Positions 43,189-51,469 of a DNA stretch of 64,000 bases are shown piece after piece. A program made the position numbers and the translations under genes. The stretch comes from Nonomuraea endophytica (lineage in GTDB: Bacteria; Actinomycetota; Actinomycetes; Streptosporangiales; Streptosporangiaceae): positions 434,001-498,000 of the forward strand of contig NZ_JACHIN010000004.1 in the NCBI RefSeq assembly GCF_014203235.1, given 5' to 3'. The notes under the pieces were generated by a model. The model worked only from the letters and a program-made list of their open reading frames with translations. It was not told the origin of the DNA and ran no database searches. Numbering within the stretch: position 1 is the first letter of the stretch; each line of letters opens with the position of its first letter.

Positions 43189-44679
43189 TCAGGTCAGCAG
43201 CGACATGGCGGCGTTGTGGCCGGGGATGCCGCTGACCCCGCCGCCGCGCCGCGCCCCGGCCCCGCACAGCAGCAGCCTCGGGTGCCCGGTCTCGACGCCC
43301 CAGCCGCCCTCGTCGGCGTAGGGCCAGCTCAGGTCGCGGTGGAAGATGTGCCCGCCGGGCAGCCCGGCCTCGTTCTCCAGGTCGACGGGCGTCTTGGCCT
43401 CCAGGCAGGGCTCGCCATCGGGGGTGGTGGCCAGGCAGTCCTCGATGGGCTCCGCCAGCACGGAGTCGATCGAGCGGAGCGTGGCGTCCAGCGCCTCGCG
43501 CCGCGACTTCTCCGGGTCGTCGCGGAAGAGACGGGCGGGCATGTGCAGCCCGAACAACGTCATCGTCTCCCCGTCCTGGCCGAGGATGGACCGGTCGGTC
43601 AGCGAGTGGCAGTAGACCTCGGCGGGCGGCAGCGCCGGGATCTCGCCCCGCGCCGCCTGGGCGAAGGCCCGCGCGAGCTGCTCCTGGCTCTCGTTGATGT
43701 GGAAGGTGCCGCTGAAGGCCGCATGAGGCTCCACGCCGGTGTCCTTGAGCCGCGGCAGCCGCCGCAGCACCATGTTGACCTTGAGCTGCGCTCCCTCGGG
43801 CGTCTCCGGCTCACGTCCGAGCAGCCGATCCAGTACGGCCGGCGGCACGTTGGCCAGCACCCGCTCCGCCGACACCACGTGCTCGGCCTCCCCCAGCCGG
43901 AACGTCACCTCCCCGGCCTCAGGATCGATCCCGATCACCTCGGCCCCGGTCCTGATCCCCGCCCCGGCCTCGCGGGCCGCGGTGGCCAGCGCGCCGGACA
44001 CCGCGCCCATGCCGCCGACGGGGACGTTCCACTCGCCGGTCCCGTCCCCGACCACGTGGTAGAGGAAGCACCGGTTGGCCAGCAGGTCGGCGGCCGGGTC
44101 GGCGAACGTGCCGATGAGCGCGTCGGTCAGCACCACGCCGCGCACGGTGTCGTCGCGGAAGCGCGCCTCCACCGCCCGCCCGATCGGCTCGGCGAACATC
44201 TCCCCCCAGGCCCGCGCCCCGACCAGCCGCTCGACCTCACGCGCGGAAGGCAGCGGCCCGAGCAACGTGGGCGCCAGTGCCTGGGCCACCTCGGCGGTCA
44301 TCCCGTAGAACTCCCGCCAGGCCCGGTAGTCCTGCGCGCCGCCGGTGACGGCGCGGAAGGACTCCTCGGTACGGCCGGCGTCCTCGTTGTCCACCAGCAG
44401 CCCGGTCTGCCCGACCGGCGTGTAGGAGGCGTAACGCCGCCGCCGGAGCTCGATCCGCAGCCCCAGATCCGTGACGATCTTCGTCGGCAGCAGGCTGACC
44501 AGGTAGGAGTAGCGCGACAGCCGCGCCTCGACCCCGGGAAAGGCCTGGGCCGAGATGGCCAGCCCGCCGACGTAAGCGAGCCGTTCGAGGACGAGCACCC
44601 GGCGACCGGCACGGGCGAGATAGGCGGCGGCGACGAGCCCGTTGTGCCCGGCGCCCACGATGACGGCGTCATAACGCAT
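43189..44679 (-). CDS. FAD-dependent oxidoreductase, phytoene dehydrogenase-like (PYROXD2 group)
   Basis: NAD(P)/FAD-dependent amine-oxidase-fold enzyme of 496 residues. The N-terminal dinucleotide fold MRYDAVIVGAGHNGLVAAAY and VLVLERLAYVGGLAISA, the middle NVPVGGMGAVSGALATAARE, and the C-terminal LLLCGAGARRGGGVSGIPGH-N-A-A are typical of the CrtI-related, PYROXD2-like group. No carotenoid genes are adjacent, so a carotenoid role is not supported. AAGGA precedes the ATG. Confidence 0.87.
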   Translation of the reverse strand: MRYDAVIVGAGHNGLVAAAYLARAGRRVLVLERLAYVGGLAISAQAFPGVEARLSRYSYLVSLLPTKIVTDLGLRIELRRRRYASYTPVGQTGLLVDNEDAGRTEESFRAVTGGAQDYRAWREFYGMTAEVAQALAPTLLGPLPSAREVERLVGARAWGEMFAEPIGRAVEARFRDDTVRGVVLTDALIGTFADPAADLLANRCFLYHVVGDGTGEWNVPVGGMGAVSGALATAAREAGAGIRTGAEVIGIDPEAGEVTFRLGEAEHVVSAERVLANVPPAVLDRLLGREPETPEGAQLKVNMVLRRLPRLKDTGVEPHAAFSGTFHINESQEQLARAFAQAARGEIPALPPAEVYCHSLTDRSILGQDGETMTLFGLHMPARLFRDDPEKSRREALDATLRSIDSVLAEPIEDCLATTPDGEPCLEAKTPVDLENEAGLPGGHIFHRDLSWPYADEGGWGVETGHPRLLLCGAGARRGGGVSGIPGHNAAMSLLT

Positions 44680-44810
44680 TGAAAGGTCCTTAAGCAGGAG
44701 GCAGGAAAGGGAAGGGACGGCACGACCGGCGCCCCGCTACAGCCCCGTCTGCCAGTGCGGCTCCGGCCGCAGCAGTTCCTCCCTGGACACCATGCCCGGG
44801 ACCTTACCCG

Positions 44811-45926
44811 TCACGGATCCGTCAATACCACCTCCACGTATCTCCGGTCCGGCGTGACCGCGACCACCTGAACCTTCAGCACGGTGTCCACCGCATACTC
44901 GGTGGGCAGGCTCGTGCCCACCGAGGCCGTGCCCTCGTACCAGACCGGGTTCTGCTCGCCGTGCCAGGCCAGCATGGGGCGGCGGCCGATGGAGTGCACG
45001 ACCACCGCCGGCTGGATGGCGGCGTCCTGGCCGAAGCGGGCGCGGTACTCGACGGTGATCTCGCCCTGGCTGGTCGGGACCACCGCGAGCACGGGGTCGT
45101 GCAGGTTCGCCTGGCCGAAGGCGGCCAGCCGGACGCGCGGGGAGGTGGACAGGTCCGGGCGGAGCACGCTGCTGGATTCGGCGAACTCCGGCACGTACCG
45201 GTAGAGGGCGGCCGGTGACAGGTTGCGGTCGCTGCGGAAGAAGCCGGGCGAGATCACGGTGACGCCGACGAACGCGGGCGGCGTGGGAACCGCTCGGTCC
45301 TGCACGCCGGTGAAGCCCATGACCGAGTAGTCGTCGTGGTAGACGTAGTCGCCGCACGGGCCGAAGGCGTGCTCGAAGCCGATCACGTGGCCGATCTCGT
45401 GGTCGTAGAAGGACAGGAAGCCGCCCTGGTCGAGGACGGCGGCGCCGCCGATGGCCCCGGAGTTGCACGGCGGCGGGTGCATGAACACGACGACGCGGTC
45501 AACGCCGTCGAAGCTGACGCCGTCGCGCTCGGCCTGCGCGCGGGTCTGGTTGACCATGCCGCCCCGGTCGTCGCGGTTGCCGACCTGCGAGATGCCGGTC
45601 AGCACGCGCCACGGCTCCACGCTGAAGCGCAGTTCGCGCAGCCGCAGGGTCGAGGCCGACCAGAAGTCGAGCATGCTCCAGCCGTTCGCCGCGTGGAGGA
45701 CCTCGCCCAGCGCCGCGTCGGGCCAGACAGGGTGGACGTTGGCGTCGGGGGCGTTGGTCGCCCAGGTGTAGCGCAGCACCTTCACGTTGAGTGGCCGCGT
45801 GTGCGTTCCGGTACGGCGCAGCAGTTCGCGCACCGACACCTGGCCGGGCAGCCCCGCCTCGCGCCCCAGCGTGCGGACGCTGATCGGAAGCGACCGGACC
45901 GCCTTGCTCAGTCGTACGGAGAGCAT
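44811..45926 (-). CDS. Zincin metalloprotease-like protein (HEIGHVIGFEH)
   Basis: A 371-residue protein with the extended zinc motif HEIGHVIGFEH (H176, E177, H180, H186), the metzincin-type HExxHxxxxxH spacing, followed by SVMGFTGVQDR with a Met that could form the Met-turn. The N-terminus (LSVRLSKAVRSLPISVRTLG) is not a signal peptide. A second domain (about 235-371) is beta-rich. The family is not one I can name. GGAGGAAT precedes the ATG. It follows the repeat protein by 18 bases on the same strand, so the two are probably co-expressed. Confidence 0.78.
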   Translation of the reverse strand: MLSVRLSKAVRSLPISVRTLGREAGLPGQVSVRELLRRTGTHTRPLNVKVLRYTWATNAPDANVHPVWPDAALGEVLHAANGWSMLDFWSASTLRLRELRFSVEPWRVLTGISQVGNRDDRGGMVNQTRAQAERDGVSFDGVDRVVVFMHPPPCNSGAIGGAAVLDQGGFLSFYDHEIGHVIGFEHAFGPCGDYVYHDDYSVMGFTGVQDRAVPTPPAFVGVTVISPGFFRSDRNLSPAALYRYVPEFAESSSVLRPDLSTSPRVRLAAFGQANLHDPVLAVVPTSQGEITVEYRARFGQDAAIQPAVVVHSIGRRPMLAWHGEQNPVWYEGTASVGTSLPTEYAVDTVLKVQVVAVTPDRRYVEVVLTDP

Positions 45927-45944
45927 GGCATTCCTCCAGCGGGG

Positions 45945-47138
45945 TCAGCGGAGCAGGACGAGGATCGGGATCAGCCCGATGCCTCCGTCGAGCGCGGACA
46001 TGGCCTTGCCGATGACGGCGCCGAAGGACCGGCCGGGGTCGAGCGCCTTCATCGCGTGGCCGGGCGTGTCGGAGGTGGTGAGCAGGTCGCCGACCCCGAC
46101 GGGGGCGTAGGAGGCGTCGACCCGGCAGTAGACCTTGCCGACGAGCGCGAGCGGGTAGCGTCCCGCGCGCTGGTCGCGGTGGTCGAGGATGACGCCGGGC
46201 CGGTAGTCGCCCGCTCCGGAGACCACCCCGGCGACCTTGGAGTCGTAGGCGCTGGTGCTCATCCGCACCCGGTCGATCCCGTCGAGCACGACGACCGTGC
46301 CGGGCACGACCTCGTCGGTCTCGGTTTCGGCGAGCGAGAAATTCTCGGCCAGATCGGCTCCGGTGAGAAGCACGTCGCCGGTGACGATGACATTTCCCTT
46401 GAAGAATCCGGCGGGTCCGACGCCGCGATGGTCGGCGTAGAGCGCGGCACCGGTACTGTCCGCATTGAGATTATAGGCGGCGATAGCCGCGGTATTAGGG
46501 GAATTGGTCTCGGCGTGAACGGCTTCGTAAGCCTCGCTTCTGGCGTCAACAGCAGCGCCGATCCCGGTCCTGACGAACACGCCGGGCCCGCGCCCGCGAT
46601 TGTCGGCGAACAGCGAAGCGCCGGTGCCGGTCGGATTGACGTTGTAGGCGGCGATGGCGGCGACTTCGCTGGCGTTGGTCTCGGCGTGCAGCGCCTCGAA
46701 CGTCTCGCTCCTGGCGTCGAGCGCCGCCCCCTGCCCGGTCCTGACGAACACGCCGGGCCCGCGCCCCCGGTTCTCCCCGAACACCAGGGCACCGGCGCCC
46801 TCGGTGTTGAGGCTGTAGACGGCGACGGCGGCGGCACCCGTGGCATTGGTCTCGGCGTGGACGGCCTCGAACCCCTCGCTCTTGGCATCCACAGCGGCGC
46901 CGGGCCCGGTCCTGGCGAACAAACCGGGCCCGCGCCCCCGGTTCTCCGCGAACAGGGTCGCCCCGGTCCCTTCCGTGTTGAGGTTGTATCCGGCTATGGC
47001 CGCGTTCTGCGGAGAATTGGTGGTCGCGTGCACCCCGTCGAATTCCTGGCTGATGCCGTGAATTCCGGGGCCGCTCTTACTGGTGCCTTTAACCGCGGCT
47101 TCGCCGGGGCGCGAGGTCTCACCGTGCAACGCAGGCAT
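45945..47138 (-). CDS. Protein with four 57-residue repeats and tail-fibre-like C-terminus
   Basis: Unrecognised 397-residue protein. Residues 33-249 are three full and one partial copies of a 57-residue unit (F-E-A-V-H-A-E-T-N, A-A-I-A-A-Y-N-L-N, E-N-R-G-R-G-P-G, F-V-R-T-G-x-G-A-A-V-D-A-R-S-E) that suggest a beta-helix or beta-prism stack. The C-terminal part (GADLAENFSLAETETDEVVP, YDSKVAGVVSG, ALVGKVYCRVDASYAPV, GDLLTTSDTPGHAMKA) resembles C-terminal modules found on bacterial repeat and phage tail-fibre-like proteins. No signal peptide. Adjacent to a zincin protease, so it may be a substrate or a surface assembly. Confidence 0.8.
   Translation of the reverse strand: MPALHGETSRPGEAAVKGTSKSGPGIHGISQEFDGVHATTNSPQNAAIAGYNLNTEGTGATLFAENRGRGPGLFARTGPGAAVDAKSEGFEAVHAETNATGAAAVAVYSLNTEGAGALVFGENRGRGPGVFVRTGQGAALDARSETFEALHAETNASEVAAIAAYNVNPTGTGASLFADNRGRGPGVFVRTGIGAAVDARSEAYEAVHAETNSPNTAAIAAYNLNADSTGAALYADHRGVGPAGFFKGNVIVTGDVLLTGADLAENFSLAETETDEVVPGTVVVLDGIDRVRMSTSAYDSKVAGVVSGAGDYRPGVILDHRDQRAGRYPLALVGKVYCRVDASYAPVGVGDLLTTSDTPGHAMKALDPGRSFGAVIGKAMSALDGGIGLIPILVLLR
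46392..47042 (-). repeat. 57-codon (171-base) tandem protein repeats
   Basis: Units at residues 33-89, 90-146, 147-203 and a shortened fourth at 204-249 of the repeat protein. Conserved positions include HAETN, a Y-N-L-N, and RGRGPG-x-F. The DNA copies have diverged, so this is an old repeat kept by selection. Confidence 0.85.
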
Positions 47139-47390
47139 TTTGGAGGGCCTTTCATCGGACGCCTGGGTTCTTCAATATGTCACCCGGAAATCCGGCCAGC
47201 CAGGAGATAATCACCTTACTCGTTTATCAATTCACCATTTAGCGGGATTTATGAACCAGTTGGCCGGCTGGCGGGGGCCGTGACGGCGGGGCATTTGTCC
47301 GACGTGAGAAGCGACCCCCACGATCGGCGCCGGCACGGGTCGGCGGGTGGCGTGGGGGCGGCTTGCCGTACGGGATGGACGGCTTGAAAG

Positions 47391-48299
47391 TTACGGCCGG
47401 CTGGCGATGGAGAGGAGCGTGGCGGCGGGAGAGGGGAGCGTGCGGCCGCGGCGCCAGACCGCGCGCAGGCTGCGGACCAGGTTGAGGCCGGCGAGAGGCA
47501 CCTCGACCAGCCGCCCGGTCGCGAGGTCGGCCTCCACCGCGTAGCCGCTCAGCACCGCGGGCGCCGCGCCCGCGGAGGCCGCGCCCTTCACCGCCGAGTT
47601 CGAGCCGAGCTCCAGCCGGGGGCTGGCCTGGTGCAGGCCGCGGAAGGCCAGGTCCAGCGTCTCGCGGGTGCCCGAGCCCGGCTCGCGCACCACCAGCGGC
47701 GTCGCGGCCAGTTCCGCCCCCCGCAGCACGGTACGGCGGCGCGCCCACGGATGCCCCGGCGCCACCACGACCACCAGCCGGTCGGTCCCGACCACGCGCG
47801 AGTCCAGCCCGTCGGGGACGTTCGGCCCCTCCACGAAGCCCAGCTCGACCGACCTCGGCGTCCCGTCGGCGCCGGCCAGCACCAGCGCGGCCACCTCGGC
47901 TGAGTTCACCACGTCCAGCCCCACCTGCACGTCCGGCTCGCGGTTCTGGAACTCGCCCAGCCACCGCGGCACCAGATACTCCGCCACCGTCATCGACGAG
48001 GCCACCCGCAGGTGCGCCGCCTCGCTGAGCCGCACGGCCGCCGCCGCGCGCATGAGCTCCTGCGCCGCCGACAGCACCTGCGACGCCCACCCGGCGACCA
48101 TCTTCCCCTCGGCGGTCAGCGCCGACCCACGCGGCGTACGCTCCAGCAGCGGCAGCCCCAGACGGCGTTCGAGCTGGGCGATGCGCTTGCTCGCCGACGG
48201 CTGGGCGATCCCCGCGGCGCGCGCGGCCCGGCCCAGGCTGCCGAGCTCGCCCACGTCGACGAGGAGCTTCAGCGAGTCGAGATCCGGCAACGCACTCAT
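47391..48299 (-). CDS. LysR family regulator divergent from yeiH
   Basis: LysR-type regulator of 302 residues: helix-turn-helix LDSLKLLVDVGELGSLGRAA and AGIAQPSASKRIAQLERRLG, then the substrate-binding domain with LRVASSMTVAEYLVPRWLGE and VVREPGSGTRETLDLAF. The recognition-helix sequence and neighbour resemble the YeiE/CysB-like group that activates yeiH in other bacteria. Its ATG lies within a perfect inverted repeat (48297-48313), so self-control is likely. Confidence 0.9.
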   Translation of the reverse strand: MSALPDLDSLKLLVDVGELGSLGRAARAAGIAQPSASKRIAQLERRLGLPLLERTPRGSALTAEGKMVAGWASQVLSAAQELMRAAAAVRLSEAAHLRVASSMTVAEYLVPRWLGEFQNREPDVQVGLDVVNSAEVAALVLAGADGTPRSVELGFVEGPNVPDGLDSRVVGTDRLVVVVAPGHPWARRRTVLRGAELAATPLVVREPGSGTRETLDLAFRGLHQASPRLELGSNSAVKGAASAGAAPAVLSGYAVEADLATGRLVEVPLAGLNLVRSLRAVWRRGRTLPSPAATLLSIASRP

Positions 48300-48313
48300 A
48301 GCCTAAGGCTATG
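48297..48313. promoter_or_regulatory. LysR operator CATAGCC-TAA-GGCTATG
   Basis: Perfect 7-base arms with a 3-base spacer, containing the ATAG/CTAT halves usual for LysR sites, overlapping the lysR start codon and 57 bases before yeiH. Confidence 0.6.
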
Positions 48314-48369
48314 ACCTGCCAGGCAATGCATGTCTACTGGGAGGTCCCGGACGGCCGGAGACTCGGATC

Positions 48370-49425
48370 ATGGTCTCCCTCACCGTCACGCGCGCCTGGC
48401 CCCGCCTGCATCTGCCCGGCATCGCCCTGGCCGCGGCGGCGGTCGCGATGGCGCTGGTCGTGAGCCGGTTCCTGCCCGCGCTCAGCCCGGCGATCATCGC
48501 CGTGACGGCGGGGGCGACCTTCCACAACCTCGGCTGGCTGCACGAGCGGCTGCGGCCGGGACTGCAGTTCGTCGCGAAGCGGGTGCTGCGGGTGGCGATC
48601 GTGCTGCTCGGCCTGCAGATCGCGCTGCCCCAGGTGCTCACGCTGGGCGCGCCGACGCTGCTGATCGTGGCGGCGGCGACCGGCGTCACGTTCGCGGTCA
48701 CGCCGCTGCTCGGACGGTGGCTGCGGGTCGCGCCCGGCACCGCGCTGCTCATCGCCGCGGGGGTGAGCATCTGCGGCGCCTCCGCCATCGCCGCCATGCA
48801 CGAGAGCGCCGACTCCGACGACGACGACGTCGCCTCCGCCCTGGGCGTCATCACCGTGTACGGCACCGCCGCCATCGTGGCCCTCCCGCTGCTGGCCGGC
48901 TGGCTGGGCCTGACGGGGCGTCAGCTCGGCGTGTGGGCCGGGGCCGCGGTGCACGAGGTGGCCCAGGTGGCGGCGGTCGGCGCCGCCTCCGGCGCGGCGG
49001 TGCTCGGGGTGGCGATCACGGCCAAGCTGGCCCGCGTGGTCCTGCTCGCGCCCATGGTCGCCATCACCACCCTGCGCGCCCAGGCCGGAGCCGCCTGCCG
49101 TACCCCTGCCGGGGCCTCCGTGCGCACCGAGACCGAGGCCGCTCTGCGGGCGCGGACCGGCGCCCGGCGGCCGCCGATCATGCCGTTGTTCGTGGCCGGG
49201 TTCCTGGCGATGGTGGTGGTGCGCAGCCTCGGCGTGCTGCCCGAGACGCTGACCTCGGCGGTGCCGCCGGTGACGAGCGTGCTGCTGGCCGCCGCGCTCT
49301 TCGGCCTCGGCACCAACATCGACCTGCGGAAACTGGCCAAGGGCGGGCGGGCCGTCCTGCTCGGCGGGATCTCCACCGCGCTGATCACCGGCATCTCGCT
49401 CGCAGGGGTGGCACTCCTGGTGTGA
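48370..49425 (+). CDS. yeiH: YeiH family (UPF0324) putative sulfate exporter
   Basis: Membrane protein of 351 residues with about ten helices. Family motifs: FHNLGWLHERLRPGLQFVAK, LRVAIVLLGLQIALPQVL, GVSICGASAIAAMHESADSD, AAVHEVAQVAAVGAASGAAV and FGLGTNIDLRKLAKGG. A cytoplasmic Ala/Arg-rich loop near residues 240-265 is longer than usual. UPF0324 proteins are proposed sulfate exporters linked to taurine or cysteine metabolism; transport has not been shown here. Controlled probably by the divergent LysR. Confidence 0.88.
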   Translation: MVSLTVTRAWPRLHLPGIALAAAAVAMALVVSRFLPALSPAIIAVTAGATFHNLGWLHERLRPGLQFVAKRVLRVAIVLLGLQIALPQVLTLGAPTLLIVAAATGVTFAVTPLLGRWLRVAPGTALLIAAGVSICGASAIAAMHESADSDDDDVASALGVITVYGTAAIVALPLLAGWLGLTGRQLGVWAGAAVHEVAQVAAVGAASGAAVLGVAITAKLARVVLLAPMVAITTLRAQAGAACRTPAGASVRTETEAALRARTGARRPPIMPLFVAGFLAMVVVRSLGVLPETLTSAVPPVTSVLLAAALFGLGTNIDLRKLAKGGRAVLLGGISTALITGISLAGVALLV

Positions 49426-49466
49426 TCTCGGGTGGACGCGTCCGGGATCGCCCCGTAACGTGCTCA

Positions 49467-49502
49467 CTTTGGAACAACATCAGGAAATAGACCGTTCCAA
49501 AG
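49467..49502. promoter_or_regulatory. Paired 9-base inverted repeat upstream of psuG
   Basis: CTTTGGAAC (49467-49475) and its exact complement GTTCCAAAG (49494-49502) are separated by 18 AT-richer bases. It lies about 40 bases before psuG. The distance suits a repressor or activator binding two half-sites around the promoter. Confidence 0.5.
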
Positions 49503-49543
49503 AGTGCCACGCAAAAGGTCCCACAAGGAGCACGTACCCGATC

Positions 49544-50467
49544 ATGCGCACCACCGCCGACCCCATCCTTCAGCCCTCTGACGAGGTGTCCGCGGCCCTG
49601 GCCGACGGTTCGCCCGTGGTCGCGCTGGAGTCCACGATCATCTCGCACGGCCTGCCCCAGCCCCGCAACCTGGAGGTGGCCAGAGAGCTTGAGGCGGTCG
49701 TCAGGGACGCGGGCGCGGTGCCCGCCACGATCGCGGTGCTCGACGGCATTGCCAAGATCGGCCTGAACGAGGTCGAGCTGGAGCGCATCGCCACCGAATC
49801 CGGGCTGCGCAAGCTCGGCCAGCGCGACCTGCCGGTGGCCGCCGCGCTCAAGGCCAGCGGCGCCACCACCGTCTCGGCCACCTCGTTCCTGGCCGCGCGC
49901 GCGGGCATCCGGATCTTCGCCACGGGCGGCCTGGGCGGCGTCCACCGCGGCTGGACCGTGGAGCAGGACGAGTCGGCCGACCTCGACACGCTGGCCCGCA
50001 CCCGGATCACGATCGTGTGCGCGGGCGTGAAGTCCATCCTCGACGTGCCCTCGACGCTGCAGCGGCTGGAGACGCGCGGCGTCACCGTCGCCGGCTACCG
50101 CACCGACACCTTCCCCGGCTTCTACCTCCACACCTCCGGTGAGCCGATCGACTGGCGCATCGACGCCCCCGAGCAGGCCGCCGCCATCATGCGCGGCCAG
50201 GACGCCTTCGGCGGCCCCGAGACCGCGCTGATCGTGGCCAACCCGGTGCCCGAGGACCAGCAGCTCGATCCGGCCCTGCACGACCGCGTGCTGGGCGAGG
50301 CGCTGGCCGCCGCCGACCGCGAGAACGTCACCGGCCAGGCGATCACCCCGTTCCTGCTCGACTACCTCGTGCGCGGCACCGGCGGCGCCTCCCTGGAGGC
50401 CAACCTCGCCGCCGTCCGCGGCAACGTCGCCCTCGCCTCTCGCATCGCCCTCGCCTGGGCCCAGTAA
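49544..50467 (+). CDS. psuG: Pseudouridine-5'-phosphate glycosidase
   Basis: Splits pseudouridine 5'-phosphate into uracil and ribose 5-phosphate. The 307-residue product has the family signatures VVALESTIISHGLPQPRNLE, ATIAVLDGIAKIGLN, LRKLGQRDLPVAAAL, IFATGGLGGVHRGW, VCAGVKSILDVPSTLQRLET and GYRTDTFPGFYL, with the catalytic Lys in the GVKSILD segment. Usual length for the family (about 305-315). ATG 49544 is chosen from homology; AAGGAG is 13 bases upstream. It overlaps psuK by one base (TAATG). Confidence 0.92.
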   Translation: MRTTADPILQPSDEVSAALADGSPVVALESTIISHGLPQPRNLEVARELEAVVRDAGAVPATIAVLDGIAKIGLNEVELERIATESGLRKLGQRDLPVAAALKASGATTVSATSFLAARAGIRIFATGGLGGVHRGWTVEQDESADLDTLARTRITIVCAGVKSILDVPSTLQRLETRGVTVAGYRTDTFPGFYLHTSGEPIDWRIDAPEQAAAIMRGQDAFGGPETALIVANPVPEDQQLDPALHDRVLGEALAAADRENVTGQAITPFLLDYLVRGTGGASLEANLAAVRGNVALASRIALAWAQ

Positions 50468-51405
50468 TGGACGGCGGGACTGCCGGGGGCCTGCTCGTCA
50501 TCGGCGACGTCGTCACCGACGTGGTGGCCGTGCACGGCACGCCGGTCGCCACCGGCACCGACACCGAGGCCGACATCGTGCTGCGCCCCGGCGGCTCGGG
50601 GGCGAACACCGCCTCCTGGGCCGCCCACCTGGGCGCGCCGACGGCACTGCTGTCCCGCGTCGGCTACGACAGCAGCGAGTGGCACACGAACGAGCTGGTC
50701 AAGGCGGGTGTGCGCCCGCTGCTTTCGGTCGACTCCGACCATCCGACCGCGGTGGTGATCGCGATGGTCGACCGTACGGGCGAGCGGTCCATGCTCACCA
50801 ACCGCGGCGCCGGCGGCCGGATCTCGCCCGCCGACTGGTCGCCGTCGATGCTGGACGGCATCCGCCATCTCCATCTGTCCGGATACACCTTTTTCGCCAA
50901 CCAGGGGCTCCAACTTGCCCGAAACGTGATGGCGGAGGCGACCGCCCGCGGTGTCTCGATCAGCATCGACCCCGCCTCCACCGGACCGCTGCGCGCCTTC
51001 GGCGTCGAACGGTTCCTGCGCGAGAGCGCCCCCGCCGGCCTCGTCATCCCCAACCGCGACGAGGCGCTGCTCCTCTCGGGCGCCGCCGCGCCCGAACGCG
51101 CCGCCGAACAGCTCAGCCAGAGGTACGGCACCGCGGTCGTGAAACTCGGCCCCGGCGGCGCGATCGCGGCCCGGGACGGGCGGATCGTGGCCACGGCCGA
51201 GGCGCTGCCGAGCGAGGCGGTGGACTCGACCGGAGCCGGTGACGCGTTCGCCGCCGGGTATCTCACGGCGCGACTTTCCGGGGCCGGAGAAGGGGCCGCG
51301 TTGCGGGCAGGATGCCGTGCGGGTGCCGATTGTGTGGCCCTAGTGGGGGGCCGTCCACGGTACGGTTTGCAGTTGAACCATCTTTACCCTATTCACACCG
51401 ATTGA
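50467..51405 (+). CDS. psuK: PfkB-family carbohydrate kinase, probable pseudouridine kinase
   Basis: Ribokinase/PfkB-fold kinase of 312 residues that would make the substrate of PsuG. It shows VIGDVVTDVVAVHG, the first PfkB region RPGGSGANTASWAAHLGAPT, and the second signature VDSTGAGDAFAAGYLTARLS with the catalytic Asp. The call as pseudouridine kinase rests on the TAATG coupling with psuG; by sequence alone other nucleoside or sugar substrates are possible. Confidence 0.85.
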   Translation: MDGGTAGGLLVIGDVVTDVVAVHGTPVATGTDTEADIVLRPGGSGANTASWAAHLGAPTALLSRVGYDSSEWHTNELVKAGVRPLLSVDSDHPTAVVIAMVDRTGERSMLTNRGAGGRISPADWSPSMLDGIRHLHLSGYTFFANQGLQLARNVMAEATARGVSISIDPASTGPLRAFGVERFLRESAPAGLVIPNRDEALLLSGAAAPERAAEQLSQRYGTAVVKLGPGGAIAARDGRIVATAEALPSEAVDSTGAGDAFAAGYLTARLSGAGEGAALRAGCRAGADCVALVGGRPRYGLQLNHLYPIHTD

Positions 51406-51469
51406 TAGCTTTCCGCGTAGGCTGCACCACCAGCCACATGCATCACTCTGGGGAGGATACGGTCCGCCG

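Noticed and set aside
43189..44679. Carotenoid phytoene desaturase
   Set aside because: Only superfamily-level similarity; no crtB, crtE or other carotenoid gene nearby and the C-terminus fits the PYROXD2 group.
44737..45468. A 243-codon minus-strand frame inside the zincin gene
   Set aside because: Arginine-rich shadow; the overlapping frame has the zinc motif and a good ribosome site.
49094..49160. Possible frameshift in yeiH because of the Ala/Arg-rich loop
   Set aside because: The frame stays open and the flanking helices match the family on both sides; it is a long loop, not a break.
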